Source: Xestospongia bergquistia (Eukaryota > Porifera > Demospongiae > Haplosclerida > Petrosiidae). From it: 64,000 nt of DNA. Below, piece after piece: positions 12,690-25,592 of the stretch (position 1 is its first letter; every line of letters starts with the position of its first letter). The notes under the pieces were generated by a model. The model was not told the origin of the DNA. It saw only the letters and a program-made list of their open reading frames with translations, and did not search any database. The position numbers were made by a program, and so were the translations under genes. The stretch lies in the NCBI GenBank assembly GCA_963965975.1, contig OZ014415.1, positions 1,741,001 to 1,805,000 on the forward strand, in the 5' to 3' direction.

Positions 12690-12980
12690 GTTTTAATGCT
12701 GACACAAAGACACAACATTGTCATGTCCCTAAGTCCAAAGAAATGTATAGTTAATAAACAATCCTCTGTATTTAGAAGTTTTCCTTCAGAACCAATATAT
12801 AACAAGATCTTAGACAAGTCTCTAGCATCAGATTAGATTATACCAGTAGTTACCACTGACATACCAGTGACTCCATGTCCAGCTCATGCTACTACAACAC
12901 TCACTGAGACAGAAAGGATACCAGTAGTTACCTCTGATATATCTAGCTTATACTACTACTCACTTACAGATATACAATGA
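12690..12980 (+). pseudogene. Relic family-B-like tail exons after A2
   Basis: A cassette-like start (GTCATGTCCCTAAGTCCAAA, then SFPSEPIYNKILDKS) is followed by IPVVTTDIPVTPCPAHATTT and a second IPVVTSDIS piece. These match the B terminal exon, with an in-frame stop and the DYE motif lost. The piece is absent from the equivalent place after A1, where flanking sequence joins directly. It is either an insertion into unit 2 or a deletion from unit 1. Confidence 0.55.
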
Positions 12981-12989
12981 TCACAAGTT

Positions 12990-14415
12990 GACTATACATA
13001 TATTAACATAGAAACTTAGTTAATATATTATATTTGATTGTATTGTTATGGACAGTAAATAAAATAACAAAAGAAAGTTTTATTTATTGTGTTTTTTTAT
13101 AAGTTTATTTCTCTTACATAAACAATAATACGATTGGCCTTACAACATATCATTGATTATAAGACTGAATGGTTAATTAACCAGTATATGTATGATCATT
13201 ATGTCACATGTAATACATTGTATAAAAAAACTAACAATGTAGTATGTTTATTCAAATTATGAATTATATATCTATACACTATTAAAAATATATGAAAGAG
13301 TGTATACTTGTCATAACATTACTCTGCTTGCTATCATAATTTCACTCTTTGACAGCAGCATATGTAATAGTGTCATCATTTTAATGGTTAGAGTAAGCAA
13401 TCAATTTAATTTAAAAGTTACAATCTCTCTACAACACTGTTTAATTTTATCTCTTTTATCTCTACACATATCCTTTGATATTGTATAGAACTTTCAACTG
13501 GATGATAACTAATAACATCTGGTGTAAAGTGCTAACAATTATTCTCATTATTATATAAATAGATTCAATAATTTTTCACCCTTTTATTTACTCTATTATC
13601 TATGATACCAGGCATTCCTAGTCTTCAGATCAATTAGTGTTGTATTAAAATTTATTATTGTTTAATTAGAGGATCCCACTCGATTTCAGGTGTATGGGAG
13701 TGCTGTCGTTTGGAAACAAGTAAGTGAGGGCCATAGGGTTTAAATAAAGAAAGGCTAGAGAGCTCAGGCCTTCAACGTACATGATTGGAGCCTATAAGTA
13801 GCCTATGTCCTCACCTTTTTCTATGTTAAGTAGTACTGATTCAAACAGTGTATCGATACAACTCAACCATAATAGGAAAGTATATTGTTGTTGATAAACA
13901 GGTTGTTAGTTAGGTATGTGTATATTAGTGACGTCGCAATTAACAATGCAATTAATTATATGTTTTGTGCATTCAACCCTTCTTCTCTTCTTGTTTTTTG
14001 TAATTTGTACAAAGAATCAGAACTTAACAAACCTTGATTTAGGCCAAGCTTCTTAATTGTCAACAATTGAACTTTTTCCAAATTATGACAGCTAAAATTT
14101 GCTCAGCTTTCTAGAGAAGACTCCATGGCCCTGGATAAAGTGAATAGTTAATTTAACCAGTATTTACTTATTTAGGTATTTTTATATGTCATTTAGGTAT
14201 ATATCTTGAGTGATCAACTGGTAAGTAAATAACTTGTTCATTATTGGGTCAAAATTGACTTCTGATCCTATTGCCTTACACAAGTCATCAAAGTAACCTT
14301 GAAACACTTAAAAAATGTATTCATACCATGACTCTCAGTCCATGTTATGACTATCACTTCAGGTTATGATTTACACACTTCACTGTGATATTGATCAATG
14401 TTGACAATATTTTCC
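12990..14415. other. A2-A3 intergenic spacer
   Basis: No gene is seen. The sequence repeats the A1-A2 spacer with small indels; a piece of about 130 bp near 14195-14330 is absent from the first copy. Short open frames such as the one ending near 13488 also occur in unit 1 but have no splice context or recognisable domain. Confidence 0.6.
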
Positions 14416-14417
14416 TT

Positions 14418-14870
14418 TGTAGAGCTTTAGAGCCAATATATGACTGTCTGCTGATCATATGGAGTATGACAGACCAGTAGTTAACACTAATGTGCCAGTA
14501 TAACTACAGAGAGAGATGATGTTAACCACAAACAAATTCAGCCATTGGATACACTTAAGAGGCCACTATACAACAATCCTCGTAAAAACATGAAGTATGA
14601 GGAACTAGTAGATAGCAATAATGTACTAGTGACAGCAAAGAGAGATTATGTTAGCACAAAACATGAAGAGACTCAGCAAGTGGAAACAATACATTCATTA
14701 AATGAACCACAACATGACAAGTTTCCTTAAGATATGAAGTATGAGACAACAATAATATATCAGTGACTGCAAGCACAGAAAACATTTAACACAAAACCTA
14801 ATGAAAACCAACAAATTGAACCAATATGTACATCATACATTAATGTTGATGATGAAGATAATAATTAGCT
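14418..14870 (+). pseudogene. Relic receptor tail exons (third tail type), unit 2
   Basis: After an acceptor-like stretch comes the EPIYD start, then EYDRPVVNTNVPV in a shifted frame. A longer open stretch then runs to a stop at 14730, with LYNNP, MKYEELVD and RDYVSTKHEETQQVETI. A third repeat (NTKPNENQQIEPICTSYI, then acidic residues) ends before 14870. The pattern VTA/ITT - RDxV - K - QQ/QPLxxI recurs about three times, so the ancestral tail was built of units of roughly 35 codons, with tyrosines in YEEL and RDYV contexts. It could alternatively be a still-used alternative 3' exon, but no intact splice path was found. Confidence 0.5.
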
Positions 14871-15088
14871 GAAGTGTACTTTTTAAATATTTAATATTAA
14901 TATATTTTAACACTTGTATACATGTAGTTGCCATGTTGTCCCTCTTATATAAGTGATGCTAATTTCTTGAATCATACATTTTTATATGTCATACTTAATA
15001 TATGCACTGATCAATGCCACAGAAAGAGTTTTAAATGAAAGAGGCACTTTAAGGTTCAATGGAGTATATGTAAAAGTAGTATCAATAT

Positions 15089-15174
15089 GATACCAATAGT
15101 TACTACTGATATATCAGTGACTCGACGTCCAACTTATACTACTACAATATTCACTGAAACAGAAGTGTAGAAAA
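15089..15174 (+). pseudogene. Relic of a family-B terminal tail exon, unit 2
   Basis: This is the second copy of the remnant at 6661-6747, with the same IPIVTTDISVTRRPTY reading and the same early stop. Both copies therefore descend from a relic already decayed before the 8-kb unit duplicated. Confidence 0.6.
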
Positions 15175-15514
15175 ACTAAGTTAATGTCATATACATTTAC
15201 TGCAATAGCTGTATAAACTATTAAGTATATTAATTGTAATGATGATATTCTTGTATGTTAATACTATTAGCAATTTTTTGATGCTAGAATTGTATGCATG
15301 AGTAATGATAAACTTGATAGTTATACACTCCCAATATAATGGATATTAAAATAAAACATGCTGAGTAAAGTTAATTTCAGTTTTTGTCTTGTCTTTGTCC
15401 TCTTACAGTGATGGTGTAGGTTGAATAGATCCCTCTTTTGTCTTGTTAATGTCTTATTAGTCCTAGAGATAATGATAAGTAGTTGTTGTTAGAGTGATAG
15501 TTGATATTACTGTA

Positions 15515-15790
15515 CTGTTGTTTACTGGAGCATCGTGAATCGTGATATTAACATAAAGAGTTTACAGGCCAGACTGCATTGTTTAGAAGACAATCTACAT
15601 CAGGTGTTGAAGGTTTGTACACCTGTATCATTCTTGATGACATTAGCATTAGAAATATGTGCATTTTTTACTTACCTTGACTGTGGTCAGTGACTGAGTT
15701 ATGTAGTGATAAAGTGATGTTACAAAAGTGACAGTGAAAGTGTACATAAGACAGGGTGGTGTTATCTACGTCTCCAACGACAGAGAAGAT
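15515..15790 (+). pseudogene. Decayed 5' Ig exons of an A-type gene upstream of A3
   Basis: It contains the same remnants as 7050-7545: a degenerate first-Ig-exon end with GLYTCIIL near 15600-15640 and a second-Ig-exon end (VYIRQGGVIYVSNDRED) near 15740-15790. The part encoding the start of the second Ig domain is deleted between them. Confidence 0.6.
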
Positions 15791-15894
15791 ACTGTACTAT
15801 TCGAGGTATTTAATAGTGTTACAAACAGTTTTGATAAGATTTTTAAGTAATGAGCAAATTACTTCCTCACAGATGATCGTCTGCAGCAAAAAAG

Positions 15895-18800
15895 ATGTTG
15901 TTTAAAGTGTTATTGTCTTGTGTGTTACTACTAGTACAACTAGGAGTTGGACAATTGCAAATTGGACAAGAACCAATCAACAGACCTAGCAATGGTAATT
16001 AGTTGTTGTTAGAGTTATCATTAACATGTACTACATAATCATAGGCATACAACTGTATCTACCCTATGAGAATAAAACAATACCAGACTTCTCAATGATA
16101 TATGAGACCCAGGTTTATCATATTGATCGGTATGAGGATGGTACTAATGATGCCTTGTGGTGTCAAAGTGCTAATAATGGCTCTGATATTGGACTGTGGT
16201 ATTATCCTAATGGTACTCAAGTACCTTTACATAGTGGTTCATTTTTAAGTGGACCATCTCCTATATTCTCTAAGAGGTTCACAGGTCAGATTGCACTAGC
16301 AAGACAGAATGAAGAAATATTAGGTTATGAAGGTCTATACACCTGCATCATTCCTGATGAGAATGGAGTGTACAAAACACTAGTGGTAGGAGTATATACA
16401 AATGCTTTTTACAATGGCAATGGTTAGCGATTGAGTTTATGTAGCAATAAAGCGTTGATATATATCTAACTCATGTATAGACGGTCCTGATGCAGACTTC
16501 CCAATGCATTTCTCTCTCATTTCCACAAGAGTTGCTAACCCTCCAGTCTTTATTCTCACCTTCAACGTCTCTGATGGACCTCCCACTAATGTTTCTTGCA
16601 TAAACCCATTAGGCATCAATAGTGGTGACATATCTCGTGTGGTAGTGAATGGACCAGGATCTGTTACACAGGTGACAGTAACAATGATGATGAGACAAGC
16701 AGGTACCTATCAGTGTACTATTTCAAATGATAGAGTGTCAAATGGTCCTACTCCTCATGAAAATGGCCCCACTGCTACAGTTAGTATTACTACATCAGAG
16801 CCTATAAAAGGTTAGCAAATCACTGAGTAGGATGGCATAAGACGTCTCTCTCTGTTACAGTTGCTGGTATTCCTACTGGTTTAATTGCTACCAGACTGAA
16901 CACAGGTCTGTCTCATGTACAACTCTCCTGGTCATCCGTGTCAGGAATAGCTGGATATGAGGTGTTCTATCAACTGAGTAGTGGTAGTAGTTCAGTTATG
17001 AGTGCAGGAACTACCATTAACACAACATTAGATATAACATCAGGACTAAGTTTTAGTGATACATATGATTTCTTTATAGTATCATATGGCAGTGAGGATA
17101 GTACAGTTTTACCTAGTGATCATAGTAATACTACTACTTTGACATTTAGCGGTGAATGCTTGAATGAAAATGTAAAGTGAAATAATATTAACCATTTTTA
17201 TTAGGTATTCCTTTTGTCACTTTCATGGTCACTTCAACTAATACCAGTATTACTATGACATGGACATCACCTTTATTTGCTCCTCAAACATATCTAGGTT
17301 ATCGTCAATGTCGTAGACTATGTGAACAGAACTTTGGTCCTAGCATATTTTCTAATTCAATCTCATCACCATATACATTTTCTCTTATTGCTTCTGGTAC
17401 TTACTGTATTGTTGGTCTAATTGGAGTATATGGTAGTGAACAAACTGGCCTGGGTACACGTATTGATACTACACTTTTATCTGGTAAAATATAATACATT
17501 GTCACATTTGCAATTATTATGTTGTTCACACAATATTTATAGCACCTACTTCATCTGTCAGTGATATCGCTATCTCATCAGTTGAGGCAAGATCCATGAC
17601 TATCTCATGGGATGAGGTACCTTGCTCTGGACAGAATGGACCAATCACTGGTTACTTGCTCTACTACACCAACTCGGCCTTCAATGAGACTGTTAACATC
17701 AATGGAGGAGACAACAGACAATATAACCTCACAACACTCACACCTTATACTAACCACACTGTGACAATGATGGCATACAACAATGGTGGGACTGGACCAG
17801 CAAGTAGTGAGGTAACACAACAGACAAGAGAAGCTGGTAAGAATATTATAATATTTGTTAATTACTTAATAATTATTATAGAACCTGGTGTGGTATCTGA
17901 TCTACAGCTTAGTGATGTTGGTATAGACTTAATTAGTGTGATATGGAATATACCCACAGTACCTAATGGTGTCATTATCACATATGAGATACATTATAGA
18001 GAGTCTAACAATAATAGTCAATATAATATGAGTAATACAACCAACACACAATACAGTATAGGAGGACTACTACCTAACACTAACTATACCATTGGAGTGA
18101 GAGCATATACCAGCGTAGGACCAGGAGAATGGAATAATATATCTACCTCAATAAGATTAAGTTTGTTATTTAATGCGAATTCATTAACATTTCAAGTACA
18201 CGTCTTTCTTTACTAATTCTAGTTGTTCAAGACTTTATAGTAACACCACTTAATACAACAGCAGTATGGTTGATGTGGCAAACTCCTCAAATATCTGACA
18301 TACTTTATTACACAGTGTATTACAACAAATCTAACGATACAGGAATGATGAACTTCTCTTCTAATGCTATCAATGGTGTCATCGGAGGACTAGTTCCTAA
18401 TAGTGCTGACTATCAGTTCATAATATCTTTGACCATTGAAGTTAGTGTTGGAGTAGCTCAAGAAGGTCCCCAAACACAACTGATTGCTCCTGGTATGTAC
18501 TCTATTCACAATATCTACATAAACAGTTTACCTTATAAGGGTTATTGATAAGGGAGTAACAGTAGTGATATTATTGTAGTAACAATTATATAATAATAAG
18601 TGAAGCAAGTATACTTATATCTTTAGCAACTGCTTTCATGATAAGGCAGTAACATTATTGATTATATTGATTTGAAAGTATATTGTCAATTATACAATAA
18701 TAATTGAAGCAAATATACTTGAGATATAGAAAAAAATACTTTAGTTCCAGTTACATAACTATACCAATTATTGAATTGGTCAGTATATATATTATGAGTG

Positions 18801-21800
18801 CAATTTGTGTGTATTGAAAGAGCCTGCATGGTCATTGCCTTAACACAATATTATACTCTAATGCAGAATGTCTTGTATATTTATACATATATATAACAAT
18901 CTATTTTATGAATTATCACTAATGTATATTGTGTACAGATCAAACTCCAGTTGTAATCACAACCACGACCTATTATTCTAGAATTGTTGGGGAAACCTTT
19001 GCAATTACTTTCATTATAGAGACAGTTGAAGGATTAGTACTAAATCCCATTTATTCAGTGAGAAAGATGGATGAACTTCATAACAGTGATATTAGAGACC
19101 TTGACATCATCAACATTACTCAAGAATATGATACATTTACAAATGTAACAATAGTATTTGAAATGCTATTGTTTCAAGAGAGAGGAAAGTACATGTGTGT
19201 AGTAGATTATACTAGTGCTGCTACAAATGGTTCTGTATCTTTTATATCACAACCAGAAATAGTGTCTGTTCAATGTAAGTATAATTCTTACATATGATTA
19301 CATATATAGAGTTGTGGTATCCTACCCAATTAGTTTATGTTGTACCAAGATATATATGTCTATAGTCAACAATCCAACATTTTATGAAGCTATAATTTAG
19401 TACTAATGTTTAAAGGATATATATAATTTCTAATTATCAAATATTACTTCTTTCCAATTTAGTTCCTTCACTTAAACCTAACATTACCAAAAGTTATTAT
19501 GAATCAGTCTATGCTGGTACACCATTAACACTGAACTGTTCATTACAACTGAATGACTTAATAGATATTGATACAATAGCGTCATTTCAATGGACAAAAG
19601 ATGGAATGATTGTTCAAGAAGATTCTCGAGTTACTATTAGTTTTATTACTATTTCTTCATTGGAGTATGTATCCTCTCTCTCCTTTAATCCATTGAATAT
19701 AACAGATAATGGACAATATCACTGTTATGTTTCTGTGGTACCAAATGTGACAGACAATTATATACTCAATGCTAGTGCAAATATTACTAGTAATATTACA
19801 GTGAATAGTGAGTTAAAAATAATTAGTATATTTAAAATAAAATATCTACTTATTTATTTTGAAGACATAAGAATTATAATATATAATTTAATCACAGATG
19901 GCATCATACTAAAACATTTAATATATATTTTCTTCCATTACAGGTCTTCCTAATCCTATTATTGACATTTTAACTAGTGGAAATGAATCTATTGGTGGAA
20001 CTTATAATATAACATGTGCTGTTAATGTAGTTGACAGACTAATAGTAAACCCTATTATTGAATGGAGAAAGAATTCCTTAATAAATTCTAATAATGATGG
20101 TGACACACTCAGTGTAACACCAACTGTTCTTGGAAGTAATGCTCAGTCTTTGATATTTTCATCACTTAATACTTCAGATGCTGGACAATACACATGTCAA
20201 GCTACTACAACAGTACCTAACATTGCTAGTACAATAGCCAGCTCAAGTGAAAATCTGCAGCTACAAGGTAAGTATTATAAAATGTTATTACTCATTTATG
20301 ACATTACTTTCTAGTTCCTACTCCTGATGTAAGAATTGGCTTATCAAGACAGACTGATATCTTAGCTGGTAGTACTCTTAACATTACATGTACCACTACT
20401 GTTAACTCAAGAGTTAATACACCTGTTACCATAGCAATAACTTGGACAATGGGATCAAAACATCTCCAAAGTGATACTAGATTGACAATTCATAGTGGTA
20501 CAAAGACAGGCAGTAATCAGTATCAGTCAGTTGTTCAATTTAATACACTTAGCAGCATTGTAGACTCAGGCAATTATGTATGTAATGTAACTGTTAATTC
20601 AGACTCTAACTATAATTATGTTGCTGGCTCTAATAGTGTTACTACTACAACATCTCTGATTGTTACAGGTATACACACACACACACATATATATATTATC
20701 ATAATGATAACATATTAAATTACAATAATGTCACTGGTATCTTATAGATCCTATCATAGGAGACTTTAGTGCCTTGCCAGAATCATTTTTGAGTCTCGAA
20801 TCATTTTGTCCTGCATCAGATGCTTATGATAACTTTACTCTAGTGTGTACTGCTAGTAAATCAGCTCTAATAATACCAGTTCTTGAAGTGATTTGGTTAC
20901 ATAATGGTACTGAACGTCAAGGTGTTGTTACCACAAACAATGATATCATGACTAATACATTGAGTGTTGCTACCAGTAAAACTAGTGACTCTGGTAGCTA
21001 TACCTGTCAAGCTACTCTAGTCATACCTGACTCAAACAACATTACAACATCAGAAATAAGTACTGTTATAATAAAACGTGAGTGACAATACTCAATTGTT
21101 ATGTATGCTATATATGACCAATAGCTTCACAAGCTCCCTACTCAGCCCAAGACATCAGGGTTGTGTCTTTAATGAATACTAGTGCTACCATCTCTTTCAC
21201 TATTCCAAGCATTGCTTATACACTAGAGACCTATACTATACAATACATTGGTCTAGACTTACCGAATATGCTGGAAAATAGTATAAGTGAACAGAGTCCT
21301 AATATTACAGCTACTAATATGAAGTATCAGATCACATTAACTAATCTAGAGGAAGCTAAAACTTATAACTTCACTGTTGTATCTGCTAACTGTATTGGTA
21401 ATACTAGTAGTGAAACAATGAACTTGACTACTTTACCAGGATGTGAGTAAAAGGATATTTTTTGATGTTATTATTAATATATTTTGTTGTTTAAATATTT
21501 ATCAATATTTATTTTTCTTTTTGTTATAGTTTCATCAGTTATCAATCTATTCACAATTCCAATTAACATAGCTAATATTTTAGTCATCACTTCCATACCT
21601 GTTGTCAATGATTCCACAGTTAACCTCACTTGGACTCCACCTACCTCACCCAATGGATATATTAGTGGTTATAATATAGCAGTACATAATAAAAGAAATA
21701 AATCCAATAGCACAACCTTTGTCCCAAGTACTCCTGATACACATGTATACACTAATTTGATCACTCAACTAGGTAAGTTACTAAAAACCTAATACTTCAA

Positions 21801-23438
21801 TATTTATTTCTATTGATATAGCCTCTGGTATTCCATATTACATTACAATTGGTGCTGTCAATGAAGTAGGTCAAGGAGAGAATGTAACTATTACTGTGTT
21901 CAGTAAGCCGTCATGTAAGTAAAGATGAGATGTCTTGAAATATCACTTAATTTATTAATGTCTTTTTTAGTACCTATTCCAAGTCCTGTAGAAATTAAAG
22001 CTTCTAGATCTCAAGATAGTTTTTCCATCATTGTCACATGCTCTCCATCAACTTTTAAAGACGTTGGAGCATTTTTTATATACAAAATTACAGCTACTCC
22101 TGATAGCAGTCAGGTGGCCAATCCTATAGTTCGGTATAAGCCCTACAATGAAACTTCAACTATCCTTACTAGACTTGATCCTAGAAAGGAATATTCTGTC
22201 ACAGTAAGCTATGTAATACTTGGTCAAAATGGAGAAGTAACTGGTCCAGAAAATAATCATATTCAAGTTCCTCCTAGTAAGTGATTATGATGACAATCAA
22301 ATTGCTGTTAATTCTCCCTAAATAGATGATATTACAGTGAATAGGACATCAAGTGTTATAAGTGAAGCAATAATTGTCTCTACAGGTAACTAACAAATTT
22401 ATATATTGAATGACTATGATTTTGTCTTACAGCGTCACCTACAAATGATGGTTCCAGTAGTACTAGTACTGGACTGGTCACTGGTTTAGCAGGAATATTG
22501 GTTACTATAGTTATCATTTCTCTTATTTTTATTGTTCTATGTACTTGTATGTATAAGAAAAAAGTTAATACATACAAATTGAATAGGTAACTAAATTAAA
22601 TATTTACTGAAGATATCTAATTTTTTAAATACAGATACAGAGAGGAAAATATTGCCATGACTCCAAGTCCAAGTTATATTATAGTTAATAATCATGCCTC
22701 ATTGTTAGTCATTTAATATTATAGAATGCAATTATCTGTCTTTCCACTGCATTTTAGAAGTGTTCCTGCAGAGCCACTAAATGACAATGGTTCAGATGAG
22801 TCTTCAGCAACTGTGGACTATGAGATACCAGTGACTCCATGTACAGCTTATGATACTACTCAATTTACATTGTTAGTTGCTTAATACTATAGCATGCTAT
22901 TACTTGTCTTTCCACTGTCTTATGGAAGTATTACTGCATGCGCAGAGCCACTAAATGACAATATATATATTTTAGATGAGTCATCAGAAACTACAGATAA
23001 CAAGATAGCAGTAACTCCATCTAAAGCTTATGATACTACTCAATTTACATTGTTAGTTACCTAATACTATAGTTTGCTATTATTTATCTTTCCATTGTCT
23101 GATTGAAGTATTCCTTTAGAGCCATCAAATGACAATACTTTAGATGAGCCTTCAGCAACTGCAGAGTATGAGATACCAGTGACTCCATGTACAGCTTATG
23201 ATACTACTCAATTTACATTGTTAGTTGCTTAATACTATAGCATGATATTATTAGTCTTTTCACTGTCTTATATAGTAATGTTCCTGCAGAGCCATCAAAT
23301 GACAATACTTTAGATGAGCCTTCAGCAGCTGTAGAGTATGAGATACCAGTGTCTCCATGTACAGCTTATGATACTACTCAATTTATATATGAGGAATCAC
23401 TAGAAGGCTCATATGCATATGTTGATGTACAACTTTAG
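15895..23438 (+). CDS. Receptor A3: long Ig/FN3 type I membrane protein, 1887 aa
   Basis: Twenty-four exons: 15895-15994, 16045-16422, 16481-16810, 16861-17151, 17205-17483, 17543-17836, 17882-18160, 18223-18492, 18939-19274, 19463-19807, 19944-20267, 20315-20668, 20748-21077, 21125-21442, 21530-21772, 21822-21914, 21971-22276, 22326-22385, 22433-22586, 22635-22703, 22758-22871, 22929-23051, 23109-23219 and 23276-23438. The spliced length is 5664 nt, in frame throughout. Approximate residues: signal peptide (MLFKVLLSCVLLLVQLGVG), two Ig 34-269, five FN3 270-740, two Ig 741-967, three extra Ig 968-1303, three extra FN3 1304-1623, short stalk, membrane helix within 1644-1694, tail to 1887. The tail has four cassettes. 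Three keep YEIPV with S/TPCTAYDTTQF; the second (22929-23051) reads NKIAV and has a weak acceptor. Function inferred as for A1 and A2. Confidence 0.87.
19944..22276 (+). other. A3-specific ectodomain extension (3 Ig + 3 FN3)
   Basis: Seven exons inside A3 have no counterpart in A1 or A2, where the fourth Ig exon joins straight to the stalk exon. Ig domains: 19944-20267 (NITCAV, then WRKN and YTCQA), 20315-20668 (NITCTT, then YVCNV) and 20748-21077 (LVCTA, then YTCQA). FN3 domains: 21125-21442, 21530-21914 (split by an intron at 21773-21821) and 21971-22276. All borders are phase 1, so the whole block can be present or absent without a frame change. Confidence 0.8.
22758..23438 (+). repeat. 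Tandem tyrosine-motif tail cassettes of A3
   Basis: Four exons (22758-22871, 22929-23051, 23109-23219, 23276-23438) and their introns of about 50-57 bp are tandem copies of roughly 170 bp. Each exon is bordered by phase-2 introns; the donors are GTTAGT, embedded in a conserved TTGTTAGTTRCYTA context. Each encodes a D/E-rich stretch, a YEIPV-type motif and AYDTTQF. Exon skipping or unequal crossing-over changes the number of phosphotyrosine sites while keeping the frame. Confidence 0.85.
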
Positions 23439-23478
23439 TTATGTTACTGCTGGTGTTGGTATTGTATTTGTTGTGGAC

Positions 23479-23484
23479 AATAAA
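23479..23484 (+). terminator. Poly(A) signal of A3
   Basis: AATAAA lies about 40 bp after the A3 stop, as in A1 and A2. Confidence 0.65.
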
Positions 23485-23637
23485 GTAACAAAAATGTTTT
23501 GTTATAGTATTTATTTATTTCACTGACATAAGTCATTGTGATGTTGACCAATGTTTTTAATTAATCCATGGTAATTTATGTTTTGCATATAATTTATATC
23601 TATTGAGTAGTATAAATATCATGTTGTTAGTTTATAT

Positions 23638-23638
<1 letters not shown>

Positions 23639-23698
<60 letters not shown>
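23639..23698. repeat. (CA)n microsatellite
   Basis: About 30 CA units, followed by a short (TA) run. Confidence 0.95.
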
Positions 23699-23699
<1 letters not shown>

Positions 23700-23709
<10 letters not shown>

Positions 23710-25263
23710 TCTGTAAAAATTATTTGCTAATATATATATATATTAGTGTAAAAATGATTGGTTTATTTTTGTTTATTTAATACTGTGTAAAGTCATAAAG
23801 TAAACTCAATAATTTTATTAAATTACGGGACACAGCATATATATCAATATGCTATAACGTGTTTAAAGATATTTGAATAGAAGCTCCAATTATATGCACT
23901 TCCTCTCAATTAATTATTTTATTAGTATGCTGGAATGATAGTTCCGTAGTTTTGTGGCTTCTCTTTCTTATCATGAACAGGATTGGACAAGTATATGATT
24001 GTCTTGTAGGCCTTTTGGTGATACGTCTATGCTGCATTACTAATCTGGACAGTGGTATAGTTAGTATTAATTATTATTCTCTCTCTCCTCTCTCTACTAT
24101 ATTCGTGTGTGTGTAAAGTAAAATCTTAATTATTTAAATAACATTTAGAACATCATAGTTAGCCATGAGGTACAAAAATCTGAAATTTTCAAGGAATTTT
24201 TTTGTTATACACCTGGCCCTTTTCATTGACTGTAAATCTAAATTTCCAACAACTTGTACTAAACTATAATCTAATTAGTCTTGTTGGGTTCCTTACAATG
24301 ATAGTAGGTGTGAAATGTTATTTGACCACAATTGAATTTTATTTACTGATACAGCATTGCTACAATTTTCATTTTGAGCATGATTTAAGAAGATGCCTAC
24401 ATCAGCATTTGTTTGAAACCTGCTAGCAGTCCAACTAAAGTATTTTGAAAGTTCTATAGGGATGTAGTTGGATTATATAGTTTAATATAAGCTGCCTGGC
24501 AAATTTGTTTCACATTGAAATGGGCTAAGTACACAAAAATAGAAAACCTTTTGAACATATACAACTAAACTGAGACAACACACCAATTACTATGAGAATT
24601 AATGAAAGATTATAATTTGGATTGGTGGCCTGAAGAGCATGCCAACAAAAACATGTATAATTGAACACTTATAATTAAAATAAACAAAATTATAGGGTGA
24701 ATCGAGAAAATAACAATAACAAGAGAACATCAAAACCATTAAGAAAGGTATATCTCTAGGAAAAAGAAAAAACTCACCGGAAGAGAAAACCCTTAGCCAA
24801 AAACTAATGAGACTTTGTAAATTATTGGTATTTGAATACAAAATCAACAAAAAGCAATATTGAAGAAATCAATGTAAGCAATTGTTTATAGATGGATTAA
24901 GGAAAGTATAGAAGGGTAGATAGGAAGGAAAAGAATGATAGAAGTAGCCAACAGAAGGTATGTAATTTACAGCCTAAATTGAACAACTCAATTTCTATTG
25001 GTAGTGACTATTGTCCATCTAGGAATGTACTCTTTGTTGCGTATAAAACTGTTCCCCACCCCCTAAACCCTAAGCATTAACTATACACAGCAAAATATGA
25101 CAAACTATGACTTCCTGCCAGATGCCATAGGTATTGTATTATACATTGACAGACAGGAAATCATGTATGCTTCAAGCATTCCTGTGAAAGTTATTTCCTG
25201 TCTAATTCATATGCATTCAAAGAACAGAATATATATATATAGAGAGAGAGAGAGAAAGAGAGG

Positions 25264-25326
<63 letters not shown>

Positions 25327-25592
25327 AAGGTATCGAAACATATAAATGGTATCTGATTTGTGAAAAGGGACTACTGTTGAAACATCTCAAAACACTTTTT
25401 TGTACATACAGTTACTGTATATACACAACTATTCATGGTAACTAACTGTATGTATACAACACTGTTTTTAAGATGTTTTAACAAGTCACAAATCAGATCA
25501 CAAATTTTTAACAGAAGTAATCCCTTATTGCAAAACAGGTCACACACACATACATGTATATACAAAGATGTAATTATACCTTCTTTTCTTAG
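23700..25592. other. Spacer between family A and family B
   Basis: No gene could be supported. The sequence is not obviously shared with other spacers in the window and lacks a B-type signal-peptide exon or an IgGFc-type exon. The 5' part of B1 is therefore missing rather than simply distant. Short open frames on both strands here have no domain or splice support. Confidence 0.55.
25241..25321. repeat. (GA)n microsatellite
   Basis: About 80 bp of GA with a few interruptions. The RERERE open frame across it is meaningless. Confidence 0.95.

Noticed and set aside
25241-25345. Open frame ending in a long Arg-Glu repeat
   Set aside because: It is produced entirely by the (GA)n microsatellite; no splice context or homologue.
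23641-25592. Search for a missing signal-peptide/IgGFc-type 5' end of B1
   Set aside because: Nothing resembling the MIRVIVILMLL-type exon or the large first-domain exon was found on the plus strand, so no gene model was extended upstream.
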